64,000 bases of DNA from Delftia sp. PS-11 (GTDB taxonomy: Bacteria > Pseudomonadota > Gammaproteobacteria > Burkholderiales > Burkholderiaceae_C), in assembly GCF_029870285.1 (NCBI RefSeq), contig NZ_JACSYA010000004.1, positions 62,001 to 126,000 of the forward strand. The letters run 5' to 3'. Positions within the stretch are counted from its first letter, which is position 1, and the number at the start of each line of letters is the position of its first letter. This document shows, piece by piece, positions 26,032-35,630 of this stretch. The notes below the pieces were generated by a model, which saw only the letters and a program-made list of their open reading frames with translations, did not search any database and was not told the origin of the DNA. A program made the position numbers and the translations under genes.

Positions 26032-26153
26032 GAACCACTAACACAACCCTTGATACGTCGTTGCTTCGCCTTGTCGTACCGTTTGTACTGCCTGCGGCTT
26101 CGCGCCTCGTCTCAACCGCAAATCTTCGATTTGCTGGGTCGTGTTAGCGGTTC
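26032..26153. repeat. 122-bp dispersed element, copy 2, flanked by TTA
   Basis: Identical to the copy at 665-786 except G to A at the sixth base (GAACCA for GAACCG). It has the same terminal inverted repeats and the same internal hairpin (26118-26134). TTA flanks it at 26029-26031 and 26154-26156; the right one is the complement of the ybeY stop TAA. Orientation relative to the upstream gene is the same as in copy 1. The remaining spacer (25875-26028) shows nothing else. Confidence 0.9.
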
Positions 26154-26612
26154 TTACTTGGCGTACGGGTCCTGAAAACCCAGCTCTGCCATGATCTCGG
26201 TCTCGTAGGCTTCCATTTCCTCGGCGTCCTGTTCGCTGGTTTCGTGGTCCCAGCCCTGGGCGTGCAGCGTGCCGTGCACCAGCAGGTGCGCGTAGTGCTC
26301 CTCCAGCGTCTTGTTTTGTTCGCGTGCCTCGCGCTCCACCACCGGGGCGCACAGCACCAGGTCGGCCATGACGGTGGGTTCCTGCTGGTAGTCGAAGGTC
26401 AGCACATTCGTGGCGTAGTCCTTGTGGCGGTACTCGCGGTTGAGCTGCTGGCCTTCCTCGGCATCGACGATGCGCACGGTGATTTCGGCATCGGCAGCCA
26501 GTGCGTGGCGTATCCAGCGCGTCACCTTGCTGCGCGACAGCACGGCGCGGTGCGCGGGCGCCTCGGCAAAGCGCGCGAATTGCAGGGACAGTTGCAGTTG
26601 GTTCAGTGGCAT
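26154..26612 (-). CDS. ybeY: Endoribonuclease YbeY (rRNA maturation)
   Basis: A 152-residue metal-dependent RNase needed for 16S rRNA 3' processing and ribosome quality control. The zinc motif is [11 protein letters not shown] near residues 113-123, and [16 protein letters not shown] is the second conserved block. It follows the PhoH gene by 46 bp on the same strand, the widespread ybeZ-ybeY order. The usual CorC gene (ybeX) is absent after it; the 122-bp repeat begins at its stop codon instead. Confidence 0.96.
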   Translation of the reverse strand: MPLNQLQLSLQFARFAEAPAHRAVLSRSKVTRWIRHALAADAEITVRIVDAEEGQQLNREYRHKDYATNVLTFDYQQEPTVMADLVLCAPVVEREAREQNKTLEEHYAHLLVHGTLHAQGWDHETSEQDAEEMEAYETEIMAELGFQDPYAK

Positions 26613-26658
26613 GGGGGATGTGCGCCCGTGGCACGGGCGTTTGCGGTTTCTGGCGGGA

Positions 26659-27630
26659 TCAAAGCGCGGTCAGGCGCGGCGAGGCACGCCGGGCCGTGGC
26701 CTGGCCGCGCGCGTCGTAGGCATCGACGATGCGCGCCACCAGCGGGTGGCGCACCACGTCGGCGCTGGTGAAGTGGTTGATGGCAATGCCCTTGACGCGC
26801 TTGAGCACGCGCTCGGCATCGATCAGGCCGCTCATCGCGCCCTTGGGCAGGTCGATCTGGCTGACGTCGCCCGTCACCACCGCCTTGGCGCCGAAGCCGA
26901 TGCGTGTCAGGAACATCTTCATCTGCTCGGGCGTGGTGTTCTGCGCCTCGTCCAGGATGACGAATGCATTGTTCAGCGTGCGCCCGCGCATGAAGGCCAG
27001 CGGCGCGATCTCCAGCACATTGCGCTCGAACGCCTTTTGCACGCGGTCATGGCCCATCAGGTCATACAGCGCGTCATACAGCGGGCGCAGGTAGGGATCG
27101 ACCTTTTGCGTCAGGTCGCCGGGCAGAAAGCCCAGGCGCTCGCCGGCCTCCACGGCCGGGCGGGTGAGCACGATGCGCTGCACGCTGCTGCGCTCCAGCG
27201 CGTCCACGGCGCAGGCCACGGCCAGATAGGTCTTGCCAGTGCCGGCCGGGCCGATGCCGAAAGTGATGTCGTGGCGCGCGATGTTGTCCAGATAAGCGGC
27301 CTGGTTGGCCGTGCGCGCGCGCAGGTCGCCCCGGCGGGTGGACAGCTGCACGGCGTCCTGGGGCAGCTCGACCAGCTCGGCGTCGCCGGCCAGCATGAGC
27401 TGCAGCACGTCCTCGGCAATCGGGTCGATCGCCATCTCGTACAGCGCCTGCAGCAGCTCCAGCGCCTCGTTGGCTTTGACCTTGGGGCCGTCGATCTTGA
27501 ACTGCTCGTGGCGGTGGGCGATCTTGACGCCCAGCGCGTCCTCGATGGTGCGCAGGTGCGCGTCTGCCGGGCCGCACAGATGGCTCAGGCGGTGGTTGTC
27601 ATGGGGGGTGAAAGTGTGGCGCAGGATCAC
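26659..27630 (-). CDS. ybeZ: PhoH-family ATPase (YbeZ)
   Basis: A 323-residue P-loop ATPase with a Walker A motif GPAGTGKT near residues 127-134 and a Walker B segment [11 protein letters not shown], typical of PhoH. The N-terminal region matches the YbeZ branch that works with YbeY on RNA. The frame opens with GTG at 27630, giving the sequence [12 protein letters not shown]; no in-frame ATG lies near. It is divergent from ruvA across a 124-bp spacer that shows no clear operator. Confidence 0.94.
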   Translation of the reverse strand: MILRHTFTPHDNHRLSHLCGPADAHLRTIEDALGVKIAHRHEQFKIDGPKVKANEALELLQALYEMAIDPIAEDVLQLMLAGDAELVELPQDAVQLSTRRGDLRARTANQAAYLDNIARHDITFGIGPAGTGKTYLAVACAVDALERSSVQRIVLTRPAVEAGERLGFLPGDLTQKVDPYLRPLYDALYDLMGHDRVQKAFERNVLEIAPLAFMRGRTLNNAFVILDEAQNTTPEQMKMFLTRIGFGAKAVVTGDVSQIDLPKGAMSGLIDAERVLKRVKGIAINHFTSADVVRHPLVARIVDAYDARGQATARRASPRLTAL

Positions 27631-27754
27631 GCGGATAATTCCAAAGATTCCGGGTGGCAGCCGGCGCGGTGGCGCGGTGCCGGACCATGGTCATGGACCG
27701 GCTTTCGGTTGCGCACGGGCATGAAAAGCCGCCAAGCGGCGGCAAAGGACACCA

Positions 27755-28327
27755 ATGATAGGCAAATTGACAGGAACGCTGCTGGAAAAAAACCCGCCCG
27801 AGGTGCTGGTGGACTGCGGCGGCGTGGGCTACGAGGTGCAGGTGCCCATGAGCACCTTCTACAACCTGCCGGCCGGCGGCGCCAAGGTCAGCCTGCTGAC
27901 GCACTTCGTGGTGCGCGAGGACGCCCAGCTTCTGTATGGTTTTGGCACGCACAGCGAGCGCCAGGCGTTTCGCGAGCTGATCAAGATCACTGGCATCGGC
28001 CCGCGCATGGCCCTGTCCGTGCTCAGCGGCATGAGCGTCGAGGACCTGGCCCAGGCCGTGACCCTGCAGGAAGTGGGGCGCCTGGTCAAGGTACCGGGCA
28101 TCGGCAAGAAGACGGCCGAGCGCCTGCTGCTGGAGCTCAAGGGCAAGATCGGCGCCGACACGGGCGCGCATTCGCTGTTCGCCAACAACGACCAGAACGA
28201 CATCCAGCAGGCGCTGATGGCGCTGGGCTATTCCGACAAGGATGCGGCCGCCGCGCTCAAGAAGCTGCCGCCCGACGTGGGCGTGACCGAGGGCATCAAG
28301 CTGGCGCTGAAGGCGCTGGCCAAGTGA
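27755..28327 (+). CDS. ruvA: Holliday junction helicase subunit RuvA
   Basis: A 190-residue protein that binds four-way junctions and guides RuvB. The N-terminal OB fold starts [12 protein letters not shown]. The tandem helix-hairpin-helix motifs are [15 protein letters not shown] and [17 protein letters not shown], and a C-terminal RuvB-binding domain follows. It is seven bases upstream of ruvB. Confidence 0.98.
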   Translation: MIGKLTGTLLEKNPPEVLVDCGGVGYEVQVPMSTFYNLPAGGAKVSLLTHFVVREDAQLLYGFGTHSERQAFRELIKITGIGPRMALSVLSGMSVEDLAQAVTLQEVGRLVKVPGIGKKTAERLLLELKGKIGADTGAHSLFANNDQNDIQQALMALGYSDKDAAAALKKLPPDVGVTEGIKLALKALAK

Positions 28328-28334
28328 GCAGCGC

Positions 28335-29402
<1,068 letters not shown>

Positions 29403-29409
29403 CCCCGGG

Positions 29410-30126
29410 TCACTCCTCGGTGCCGGCGTTCCAGAAAGCCTGCAGCACGCCGGGCAGGGCCTCGATGGCGGCGATGACGCGGTCCAGCTCCTGGGCATCG
29501 ACCGAGGTGGCATAGAGCATGGCCTCGATCTCGGTGTCCTGGGGGCCGAAGGCGTGGGTCTCCACGCCGCGCACGGGGTAGCTGGCACCCTCCAGCAGCT
29601 CCAGCATGCGCTCGCGCACCTCGCCCTGCGCGCCCCGGTGGCAGATGGCATAGACGTAGTAGGTCGATTCCGTGGACTCGTCATCGACCGGGCGGCGGTT
29701 GATGCGGTTGACCACAGGCCGCAGCAAGGTATTGCTGGCCAGCACGAACAGCGTGGCCAGGATCGCCTCGCCAATCAGGCTGGCGCCCGCGCAGGCGCCC
29801 ACGGCGGCCGAGCCCCACAGCGTGGCTGCCGTGTTCAGGCCCGTGATGTTGGCGCCCTCCTTCATGATGGCGCCGGCGCCCAGGAAACCCACGCCCGAAA
29901 CCACATAGGCCACGACGCGCGTGGCCCCGTCGGCCCCGCCCAGGCGCATGGCCAGATCCACGAAAACGGCCGCGCCCACGGCAACCAGCGTGTTGGTGCG
30001 CAGTCCGGCCGTGCGCTGGCGCACCTGCCGCTCCAGGCCGATGAGGGCGCCCAGCACAAAGGCCGCCGACAGGCTGACAAAGGTATCCAGCAATGCGCCG
30101 GGATTGAAATTCTGCAGGGCCAGCAT
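29410..30126 (-). CDS. MgtC/SapB-family membrane protein
   Basis: A 238-residue protein with four to five N-terminal helices bearing the MgtC blocks GALIGLERQ, GLRTNTLVAVGAA and GVGFLGAGAIMKEG. A cytoplasmic domain with a possible ACT-like fold follows (about 160-238). Family members aid survival at low magnesium and modulate ATP synthase in Salmonella. Directly upstream on the same strand lies a small protein resembling the MgtE N-domain, so this may be a magnesium-linked unit. Confidence 0.9.
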   Translation of the reverse strand: MLALQNFNPGALLDTFVSLSAAFVLGALIGLERQVRQRTAGLRTNTLVAVGAAVFVDLAMRLGGADGATRVVAYVVSGVGFLGAGAIMKEGANITGLNTAATLWGSAAVGACAGASLIGEAILATLFVLASNTLLRPVVNRINRRPVDDESTESTYYVYAICHRGAQGEVRERMLELLEGASYPVRGVETHAFGPQDTEIEAMLYATSVDAQELDRVIAAIEALPGVLQAFWNAGTEE

Positions 30127-30189
30127 GTCGCGGGGGCTTTCCTGGTGGTGCGTGATCGGGAGGCGAGGGGCGCCAGGGGCAGTCCGGAT

Positions 30190-30579
30190 TCAGGCGAGCT
30201 TGAATCCCAGCGCATGGCGCAGCCACTGCCAGTGGCGCTGGCAGGTGCACAGCATGCGGCGGTGCAGTGGCATGCGGGCGGCCGCCGACGCCTGCAGCCA
30301 TTGGCGGCGGGCGCTGGCGGGCAGGTGGCGGTAGACATCCGCGCGTTCCTGCGCTGCCAGCAGCGACAGAATGTCGGCCTGCTGGCGCTGTGTCAGCGCA
30401 GTGAGGGCGTGTGCGAAACAAGAGGCGCCGTGCTGGTGCAGCAGGGCGTGCAGCCGTTGCGTGTGGCGTGCCGCGATGGCGGCGCGCAGCGCCTGCGGCA
30501 GGCCACCAGTGCCTGTGGCGGCAGGTGCAGCATGTGCATGGGCGATGAAATGTTGTGGCATGGCGGGCTTCTTTTTCAT
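30190..30579 (-). CDS. Small protein resembling the MgtE N-terminal domain
   Basis: About 129 residues, without membrane segments. The helical repeats ALTALTQRQQADILSLL and ERADVYRHLPASARRQWL resemble the superhelical N-domain of the magnesium channel MgtE, which gates by magnesium occupancy. Here no channel or CBS part follows. The ATG at 30579 is a choice among several; 30603 and 30561 are also possible, and none has a strong ribosome-binding site. It ends 63 bp before mgtC on the same strand. The similarity is by eye and should be treated as tentative. Confidence 0.6.
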   Translation of the reverse strand: MKKKPAMPQHFIAHAHAAPAATGTGGLPQALRAAIAARHTQRLHALLHQHGASCFAHALTALTQRQQADILSLLAAQERADVYRHLPASARRQWLQASAAARMPLHRRMLCTCQRHWQWLRHALGFKLA

Positions 30580-30768
30580 GGCGGCCGAGGAAGCCCGGCG
30601 CATACCCGTCAAGCGGCGTGCGCGGTCCTCCCGGCCGGAGCCTTGGGATGGTGCGGCGGGGCCTGGTGAGGCCCCTGGATGGCAGGGCGCGGTCGCGCTG
30701 GATCGGGGTCCATGGGGAACGCCTTTCTGGCTGTGTGGCCTGTGCGGTGCGCGGGCGGCAGCGCCCGG

Positions 30769-30981
30769 TCAGCGCGGCTGCTGGCTCAGGAAGCTGCGGA
30801 TGCGGTGCGTGGGCCAGCTCGTCTGCTGGTCCAGGCTCATCGCATGCTCCATGGCGGAGGGGGCCTGCGCCTGCATTTGCATCTGGGGTGCAGCCGTGCC
30901 AGGGCCTGCGGCGCCAGGGCGGGGCGCAGCAGGGGCGGGCTGCAGGCTTTGCATTGCGGGGCGGGCGAACAGTGCGGGCAT
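30769..30981 (-). CDS. Small Pro/Ala/Gln-rich hypothetical protein
   Basis: A 70-residue frame with a strong AAGGAGA site six bases before its ATG. The N-terminal half is rich in proline and alanine (QPAPAAPRPGAAGPGTAAP), followed by QMQMQAQ and a charged tail HRIRSFLSQQPR. I recognise no family. It lies upstream of the MgtE-N-like gene and mgtC on the same strand. It could be a leader peptide whose translation reports proline supply, by analogy with the mgtCBR leader of Salmonella, or an ordinary small protein. Confidence 0.45.
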   Translation of the reverse strand: MPALFARPAMQSLQPAPAAPRPGAAGPGTAAPQMQMQAQAPSAMEHAMSLDQQTSWPTHRIRSFLSQQPR

Positions 30982-31543
30982 GGCTTTCTCCTTGGCGAAC
31001 CAGGCAAACCGCCGCGTGGCAGGGCCGTCAGGCAGCGCGGGCCGGGCACCGCAGGCAGCGGCATGGGCACGCGCCCAGTGGAAAAGCAACTCCTGGAGCC
31101 TGCACGCCAAAGGGCATGCGCTGTGCCGTGCATGCGCAGGCACTGAGAGATCCAAGAGAGAAACGCAACAAGGGAGGCAAGCCGGGTGACATGGCCTGCT
31201 TCCCATCAAGGAAGCCGGTCAGTCAGCCAGCAGCGAAGCCATTGCGGCGCGCTGTTTGTCACTGGTTGAACTGGCACTGTCCACGGGGGACTCCTGAAAC
31301 TTCGATCCCGCAATTGTGCCCTGCGGGGCCTTGCGGGTCAACCCTGAGAGGCCGCAGACCGGGGTGCTGGAGCCACTGCACGTAGGAGGGTGGTCAAGGG
31401 TTGAAACTGATTGCAATACTTTTTGTTGTGTGGCAGGAAAATTGCATGCCATGGCAAAATCTTCCACCAGCCTCTTGCCACTGGCACGGACCTTGCGCCC
31501 ATCGGGTCCTGGCTGCCTGCTCTTCTGTCCCATTTTCCCCCCG
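30982..31543. other. Spacer of about 560 bp between small ORF and Bug receptor
   Basis: Divergent promoter region. On the minus strand a 21-codon frame (31284 to 31219) opens with GTG after an AGGAGT site. It is followed by a hairpin GCTTCC...GGAAGC (31197-31214). This is compatible with a leader peptide for the mgtC-linked genes. The part at 31400-31470 is AT-rich and probably holds the promoter of the Bug gene. A longer open frame here looks non-coding. Confidence 0.4.
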
Positions 31544-32572
31544 ATGTTTGTTTGCCGTCGTTCCTTCGTGGCCTCCGCTCTGGTGGCCGCCGCCGGATTT
31601 CCCGTCCATGCCGCCCTGGCCCAGGTCCAGGAGCGGCCGGGAAGCAGGCCGCAGCCGGCATGGCCGGCTGCGCGCCCCATCACCCTGATCGTTCCCTTTG
31701 CCGCAGCGGGCGAGTCCGATGGCATCGCGCGCCTGATCGGGCGCCGGCTGGGCGAGCGGCTGCACCAGTCGGTGGTGGTGGACAATGTCCCGGGCGCTGG
31801 CGGCGTGCTGGGCGTCAGCAAGGCGGTCATGTCCCCGGCCGATGGCTACACCCTGCTCCTGGGCTTCGAGGGGCCGGTGGGCCTGGCCCAGCTGCTGAGC
31901 CCGTCCGTGCGCTATGACGCCGAGCGCGATCTCGTGCCCGTGGGACTCGTCAGCGCCTCGCCCCTGGTGGCCGTGGCCCGTCCCGGCCTGCGGGCGCGCA
32001 ACCTCTCCGAACTGATCGCCCTGGCCCGTGCGCGGCCCGGCACCCTCAGCTACGGCACCCCCGGCACAGGCTCGGTCCAGCACCTGGCCATGGAGACACT
32101 GCTCGAACGTGCCCGCATCCGCATGCTCCATGTGCCCTACCGCAGCGGTGCCCAGATTCTCAGCGAGGTCATGGGCGGGCAGGTCGATGTCGGCATGCTG
32201 GCCGCCGCCAGCGCGGCGCCGCTGCTGCAGCACAAAAAGCTCGCTGCGGCGTCCGCCCAGCGTGTCGATGCGGTCGCGGCCGTCATGCGCTTTGGCGAGG
32301 TGCCTGAACTTCAGGGCGTGGAGCTCAACACCTGGACCGGGCTCTTCGCGCCCGCCGCCACGCCCTCGGCCATGGTCCACCGGTTGTCCGCCGAGCTGGC
32401 CGAGGTGCTCAGGATGCCCGAGGTGCGCAAGCAGATCGAAGACATGGGCGCCACGCCGGGCGAAGGCTCGCAGGCGGCTTTTGCGCAGTTTCTCAAGCGC
32501 GAGAAGGCCAGCTATGCCCAGATCGTGAAATCCGCAGGCCTGTGCTGCAGCGATTCCATCACTCGCCTGTGA
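31544..32572 (+). CDS. Bug/TctC-family periplasmic solute receptor
   Basis: A 342-residue receptor with a Tat-like leader (CRRSFVASALVAAAGFPVHA). Family signatures are ARPITLIVPFAAAGESDGIA and VVVDNVPGAGGVLG, with YGTPGTGSVQHLAMETL and HVPYRSGAQ further on. The start at 31544 places the twin arginines near the N-terminus; an ATG at 31451 would give an odd 31-residue extension but has a better AGGAAA site. No transporter genes adjoin. The ligand is unknown. Confidence 0.9.
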   Translation: MFVCRRSFVASALVAAAGFPVHAALAQVQERPGSRPQPAWPAARPITLIVPFAAAGESDGIARLIGRRLGERLHQSVVVDNVPGAGGVLGVSKAVMSPADGYTLLLGFEGPVGLAQLLSPSVRYDAERDLVPVGLVSASPLVAVARPGLRARNLSELIALARARPGTLSYGTPGTGSVQHLAMETLLERARIRMLHVPYRSGAQILSEVMGGQVDVGMLAAASAAPLLQHKKLAAASAQRVDAVAAVMRFGEVPELQGVELNTWTGLFAPAATPSAMVHRLSAELAEVLRMPEVRKQIEDMGATPGEGSQAAFAQFLKREKASYAQIVKSAGLCCSDSITRL

Positions 32573-32596
32573 GCAGGCCCCGGGCGGGGCGGGCGC

Positions 32597-33238
32597 TCAG
32601 CTGAAAGACTCGTCGCGCGCGCCGCCTTCGAGGTGCTGCACATCGCCCCAGCCCACCAGGGCCAGGCCCTCTGGCGTCCACAGCAGCCGGTTGATGGCGG
32701 CGTTGCCCAGCGCCCAGGTGCGCGGCGACTGCAAATCCTGCCGGGTGGCCAGGCGGTACAGCACATCCATCACGCCGCCGTGCGCCACGACCACGATCTG
32801 CTCGCCCGCATGGCGGGCGGCCAGCCTGTCCACCGTGGCTGCGATGCGCTCGCGCAGCATCTGCAGCGATTCGCCGCCGCCAGCGGGCACGAAATCGGGA
32901 TCACGCTTGCGCCAGCGCAGTGCATCCTCGGGATGCGTGGCTTCGATGTCGCTGAAGGTGCGGCCCTCGAAATGGCCGAAACAGCGCTCGCGCAGGCCCG
33001 GGTCGGCCGACAGTGGCGCACCCGTGGTGGCTGCCACGGCCTCGGCCGTGGCATGGGCGCGCTGCAGGTCGCTGCTGTAGATGGCGGCCACGGTCTCGCC
33101 CGCCAGCGCCTTGCCCGCCTGTGCAGCCTGCCACAGGCCCAGGTCATTGAGCGGAATATCCAGATGGCCCTGGATGCGGGCATCCACATTCCAGGCGGTT
33201 TCTCCGTGTCGGATGGCGATGATGCGCGTGGCTTGCAT
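32597..33238 (-). CDS. Histidine phosphatase family protein
   Basis: A 213-residue phosphoglycerate-mutase-like phosphatase. The catalytic histidine is in AIRHGETAWN at the N-terminus, the second arginine in SSDLQRAHATAEA, the acid in LRERCFGHFEGRTF, and the second histidine in VVVAHGGVMDVLYR. It could be a cofactor-independent mutase, an alpha-ribazole phosphatase or a broad phosphatase; no cobalamin genes are near. It is convergent with the Bug gene. Confidence 0.93.
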   Translation of the reverse strand: MQATRIIAIRHGETAWNVDARIQGHLDIPLNDLGLWQAAQAGKALAGETVAAIYSSDLQRAHATAEAVAATTGAPLSADPGLRERCFGHFEGRTFSDIEATHPEDALRWRKRDPDFVPAGGGESLQMLRERIAATVDRLAARHAGEQIVVVAHGGVMDVLYRLATRQDLQSPRTWALGNAAINRLLWTPEGLALVGWGDVQHLEGGARDESFS

Positions 33239-33327
33239 GGGAGACGGGTGTCAGGCTTGAGCAAAAGAGCAGGCCATTGTCCTGCAAGATATGCAGCGGC
33301 GCGGCCCTGTGCGCAGGGCGCTGCGGA

Positions 33328-33753
33328 TCAGGTCAGGTTTTTGGCGTTGTTCAGCACCAGATCGCAGGCCTTTTCCTTGAGGTCGCCCTTGAGCCTGTCG
33401 ATGCTGAAGCTCTTGCCATTGGAGCCGGTGACCAGGCCGCCCAGCCCGCTCTGGAAGCCCTGGTCCCTGGGTTCCTCCTGCCTGGGCACACCCAGCTTGC
33501 CCAGCAGCTGGTCCTTGACCTGGGCCGCCTTGTCGGCATTGAGGTAATTGTTCTTCATGCAGTAGGTGATGACCCCCGCCGCGTTGCCCGCCGTGCCAGA
33601 AGGGCTCAGGCCCATGGCCCCCAGCGCGCCAGCGCCGCCCGATCCGGCGCCCAGTTCATTGCGCAGCGCATCGCCCAGGCCCGATGCCTGGGCGGGCAGG
33701 ACAGTCAGGCCCAGTGCGGTGCACAGCAGTGCGGCCAGAGTGCGTGTTGTCAT
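33328..33753 (-). CDS. Exported DUF2501 protein (YjjA-like)
   Basis: A 141-residue protein with a signal peptide (LCTALGLTVLPAQA) and a DUF2501-type body, recognised from VITYCMKNNYL and KLKEKACD-like C-terminal features (seen here as GDLKEKACDLVLNNA). Two cysteines may form a disulfide in the periplasm. The function of the family is unknown. Confidence 0.8.
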   Translation of the reverse strand: MTTRTLAALLCTALGLTVLPAQASGLGDALRNELGAGSGGAGALGAMGLSPSGTAGNAAGVITYCMKNNYLNADKAAQVKDQLLGKLGVPRQEEPRDQGFQSGLGGLVTGSNGKSFSIDRLKGDLKEKACDLVLNNAKNLT

Positions 33754-34031
33754 GGCGTATTCCTTTTTTCAGGGGCCTGGCCCCGTGATATCGACAGGGC
33801 GCCACGCTAGCACGCCTGGAATGCGCCTTGCGGGATGCGATTGCAAACCTTTGCCACAGGTATCTGCAGGCGGCTTGTTATTTGGAAATGGCTTTTAAGT
33901 ATGTGGGGAGACTTGAAAAGCTTTGAAAGTTATTTAAAGTGGCGCACACTTTTTCGCATGGCCCGCTTCTTGCAGGGCCAGGGGCCTTGCACTGGCATTG
34001 CCGACTTTTCCATCCACAGGAGAGCAGACAC
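33754..34031. promoter_or_regulatory. Promoter region of the peptide ABC operon
   Basis: The AT-rich stretch at 33870-33945 contains TTGAAA (33913-33918), 16 bases, TAAAGT (33935-33940), and, further up, TTGTTA (33875-33880) with AAGTAT (33897-33902). Either may be a sigma-70 promoter for the ABC importer genes. An AGGAGA site lies before the first start. Nothing else is seen here. Confidence 0.35.
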
Positions 34032-35624
34032 ATGATCATGAAGATTCTGGGCCATTCGTTGCTGGCCGCCGGCCTGTTGACTTCGGCTGCGCTGGCGCAG
34101 GCCGACACCGTGCGCTGGGCGCGCAGCGCGGACGCCGCCTCGCTGGACCCGCATGCCTACAACCTGGGCAACAGCTTCGTGCTGCTGCACCAGATCTACG
34201 AAACCCTGGTCATCCGCTCGGCGGACGGCAAGCTGGTGCCCACGCTGGCCACCTCGTGGAAGATGACCTCCGATCCCTCGGTCTGGGAGTTCAAGCTGCG
34301 CCCCAACGTCAAGTTCCATGATGGCACGCCCTTCACGGCGCGCGACGTGGTGTTCTCGCTCAACCGCGCCAGGGGCGAAAACGCCCAGGTCAAGTCGCTG
34401 CTGTCCTCCATGGAAGAGGCCAAGGCCATCGACGACCTCACCGTGCAGGTCAGGACCAAGGGCCCCAACCTGATCTTCCCCGACAACCTGACCAACCTCT
34501 TCATCATGAGCGAGAAGTGGTCCAAGGCCAACGGAGCCGAGACCACGCAGGACACGGCCAGCAAGACCGAAAATGGCGCCACGCGCGCAGCCAATGGCAC
34601 GGGCGCCTATGTGCTGGCCAGCCGCGAGATCGACTCCAAAACCGTGATGAAGCTCAACCCCAATTACTGGGGCAAGGGCCAGTTCCCGCTGCAGGTCACC
34701 GAGCTGGTGTTCCTGCCCATCAAGTCGCCTGCCACGCGCGTGGCGGCCCTGCTGTCGGGCGAGGTGGACTTCGCCCAGGACATTCCCGCGCAGGACGTGG
34801 CCCGCCTCAAGCAGGAGCCGCGCCTGCGCATCAACGAAGGGCCCGAAAACCGCTCCATCTTCCTGGGCCTGAACGTGGGCGCCGAAGAGCTCAAGACCAG
34901 CAACGTCAAGGGCAAGAACCCGCTGGCCGATCCCAAGGTGCGCGAGGCCATCGAGCTGGCCATCGACCGCGATGCCATCAAGCGCTCGGTGATGCGCGGC
35001 CTGTCCAGCCCGAGCGGCGTGATCGCCCCGCCGTTTGTCAATGGCTACAGCAAGGTCTTTGCCGCCTATCCCAAGGCCGATCCGGCCAAGGCCAAGAAGC
35101 TGCTGGCCGAGGCGGGCTACCCCAACGGCTTCACCATCACCCTCAATACGCCCAATGACCGCTATGTAAACGATGAGGCCATCGCCACCGCCGTGGCGGG
35201 GTTCCTGGGCCGCGTGGGCATCAAGACCGAAGTCTCGGCCCGTCCCATCGCCATGCACAGCGTCTCCATCTCCAAGGCCGATGCGGACTTCTACCTCTAC
35301 GGCTGGGGCGTGCCCACCTATGACTCGGCCTACATCTTCGACTTCCTGGTGCACACACGCGGCAAGGACGGGCGCGGCGCGCAGAACGCCACCCACTACA
35401 GCAACCCGGTCGTTGACGCCAGAATTGCAGCCCTGTCCTCCGAAAGCGACAAGGCCAAGCGCGATGTGACCATCCGCAACATCTGGGAGACGGTGCAAAA
35501 GGAACGCTTCTACATCCCGCTGCATGACCAGGTGATCCACTTCGCCTCGGTGCAGAAGATCAACGTGCCCGTGCACCCGGACAACGTGCTGCACTTCAAG
35601 TCCGTCAAGTTCGAGAAGAAGTAA
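34032..35624 (+). CDS. Peptide-type ABC transporter substrate-binding protein
   Basis: A 530-residue family 5 solute-binding protein (DppA/OppA/NikA/GsiB fold) with a signal peptide ending LAQA-DT. Signature blocks are RWARSADAASLDPHA, WEFKLRPNVKFHDGTPFTARDVVFSL and NRSIFLGLNV. It captures di- or oligopeptides, glutathione or a similar ligand. The first of four tightly linked genes of one importer; the next start is six bases after its stop. Confidence 0.95.
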   Translation: MIMKILGHSLLAAGLLTSAALAQADTVRWARSADAASLDPHAYNLGNSFVLLHQIYETLVIRSADGKLVPTLATSWKMTSDPSVWEFKLRPNVKFHDGTPFTARDVVFSLNRARGENAQVKSLLSSMEEAKAIDDLTVQVRTKGPNLIFPDNLTNLFIMSEKWSKANGAETTQDTASKTENGATRAANGTGAYVLASREIDSKTVMKLNPNYWGKGQFPLQVTELVFLPIKSPATRVAALLSGEVDFAQDIPAQDVARLKQEPRLRINEGPENRSIFLGLNVGAEELKTSNVKGKNPLADPKVREAIELAIDRDAIKRSVMRGLSSPSGVIAPPFVNGYSKVFAAYPKADPAKAKKLLAEAGYPNGFTITLNTPNDRYVNDEAIATAVAGFLGRVGIKTEVSARPIAMHSVSISKADADFYLYGWGVPTYDSAYIFDFLVHTRGKDGRGAQNATHYSNPVVDARIAALSSESDKAKRDVTIRNIWETVQKERFYIPLHDQVIHFASVQKINVPVHPDNVLHFKSVKFEKK

Positions 35625-35630
35625 GCACCC

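Noticed and set aside
30982..31543. An M-box or other magnesium riboswitch upstream of the mgtC-linked genes
   Set aside because: I found none of the conserved M-box blocks. Only a short leader frame and a hairpin are visible.
31219..31830. A 203-codon minus-strand frame overlapping the Bug receptor start
   Set aside because: Most of it is antisense to the receptor and its composition is not protein-like. Only the short leader-like part near 31219-31284 has a ribosome-binding site.
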